In this document: piece by piece, positions 5,989 to 6,022 of the stretch
Layout of the letters: each line of letters starts with the position of its first letter
Numbering within the stretch: position 1 is the stretch's first letter
NCBI GenBank assembly: GCA_905210415.1
Contig: CAJLWM010000080.1
Coordinates: forward strand, 1 to 6,022
From: an uncultured Prevotellaceae bacterium
Lineage (GTDB): Bacteria; Bacteroidota; Bacteroidia; Bacteroidales; Muribaculaceae
Length of the DNA stretch: 6,022 nt
Reading direction: 5' to 3'
Notes under the pieces: model-generated
Told to the model about the DNA's origin: nothing
The model's database searches: none
What the model saw: only the letters and a program-made list of their open reading frames with translations
Program-made: the position numbers and the translations under genes

Positions 5989-5996
5989 CAAAATTA
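5989..5996 (-). promoter_or_regulatory. second promoter-like -7 element upstream of the palindrome
   Basis: The minus strand reads TAATTTTG followed by CA, matching TAnnTTTG. There is no convincing -33 element. Transcription from here would pass through the 16-bp palindrome before reaching the cyd promoter, so it could drive a long-leader form of the cyd mRNA or a short RNA ended at the hairpin. AT-rich intergenic DNA yields such matches by chance, so the call is tentative. Confidence 0.3.
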
Positions 5997-6022
5997 GTAA
6001 AAGTGTTTAAAGAAACGATCTT

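Noticed and set aside
1..6022. Mobile elements, CRISPR arrays, tRNA or rRNA genes, defence systems
   Set aside because: No transposase or integrase motifs, no direct repeat-spacer arrays, no tRNA-like cloverleaf and no effector domains were seen on either strand. The only sizeable direct repeat is the coding one at 592-789.

Overview
The window comes from a chromosome of the Bacteroidota, most likely order Bacteroidales. Four things point there: the CydA and CydB sequence style, a DUF4492-type small membrane protein placed directly before cydA, start codons without Shine-Dalgarno sites, and promoter elements of the Bacteroidota form TAnnTTTG. Base composition is moderate, so a Prevotella or Muribaculaceae-like gut anaerobe is plausible, but the genus cannot be fixed from this sequence. 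All six genes lie on the minus strand, so transcription runs from right to left.

Right part (about 6022 to 2764): a self-contained respiratory operon. A promoter at about 5892-5899 precedes a small single-span membrane protein (5601-5855), cydA (3994-5562) and cydB (2831-3979). A strong intrinsic terminator at 2764-2800 closes the unit. Together cydA and cydB encode a cytochrome bd quinol oxidase, the high-affinity terminal oxidase that such anaerobes use to consume traces of oxygen. The small protein may be an accessory subunit or assembly factor. Upstream of the promoter lie a perfect 16-bp inverted repeat (5923-5963) and a second promoter-like element (5989-5996).

Middle part (2709 to 1145): a canonical TATCTTTG promoter element, a leader of roughly 100 nt that can fold into a hairpin, and a secreted S13-family penicillin-binding protein (PBP4/DacB type) that trims or cleaves peptidoglycan peptides in the periplasm.

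Left part (about 1090 to 1): a possible promoter, an uncharacterised 267-residue acidic protein with two tandem 33-residue repeats, and, 9 nt after its stop, the first 64 codons of rsmI (16S rRNA C1402 2'-O-methyltransferase), cut by the window edge. The acidic protein and rsmI are probably co-transcribed.

This is mostly ordinary core-genome territory. I see no mobile element, CRISPR array, tRNA, rRNA or defence system. The points most worth a second look are the acidic repeat protein, whose repeats differ only at synonymous sites over their 20-codon core, the small protein tied to the bd oxidase, and the large palindrome before the oxidase promoter.
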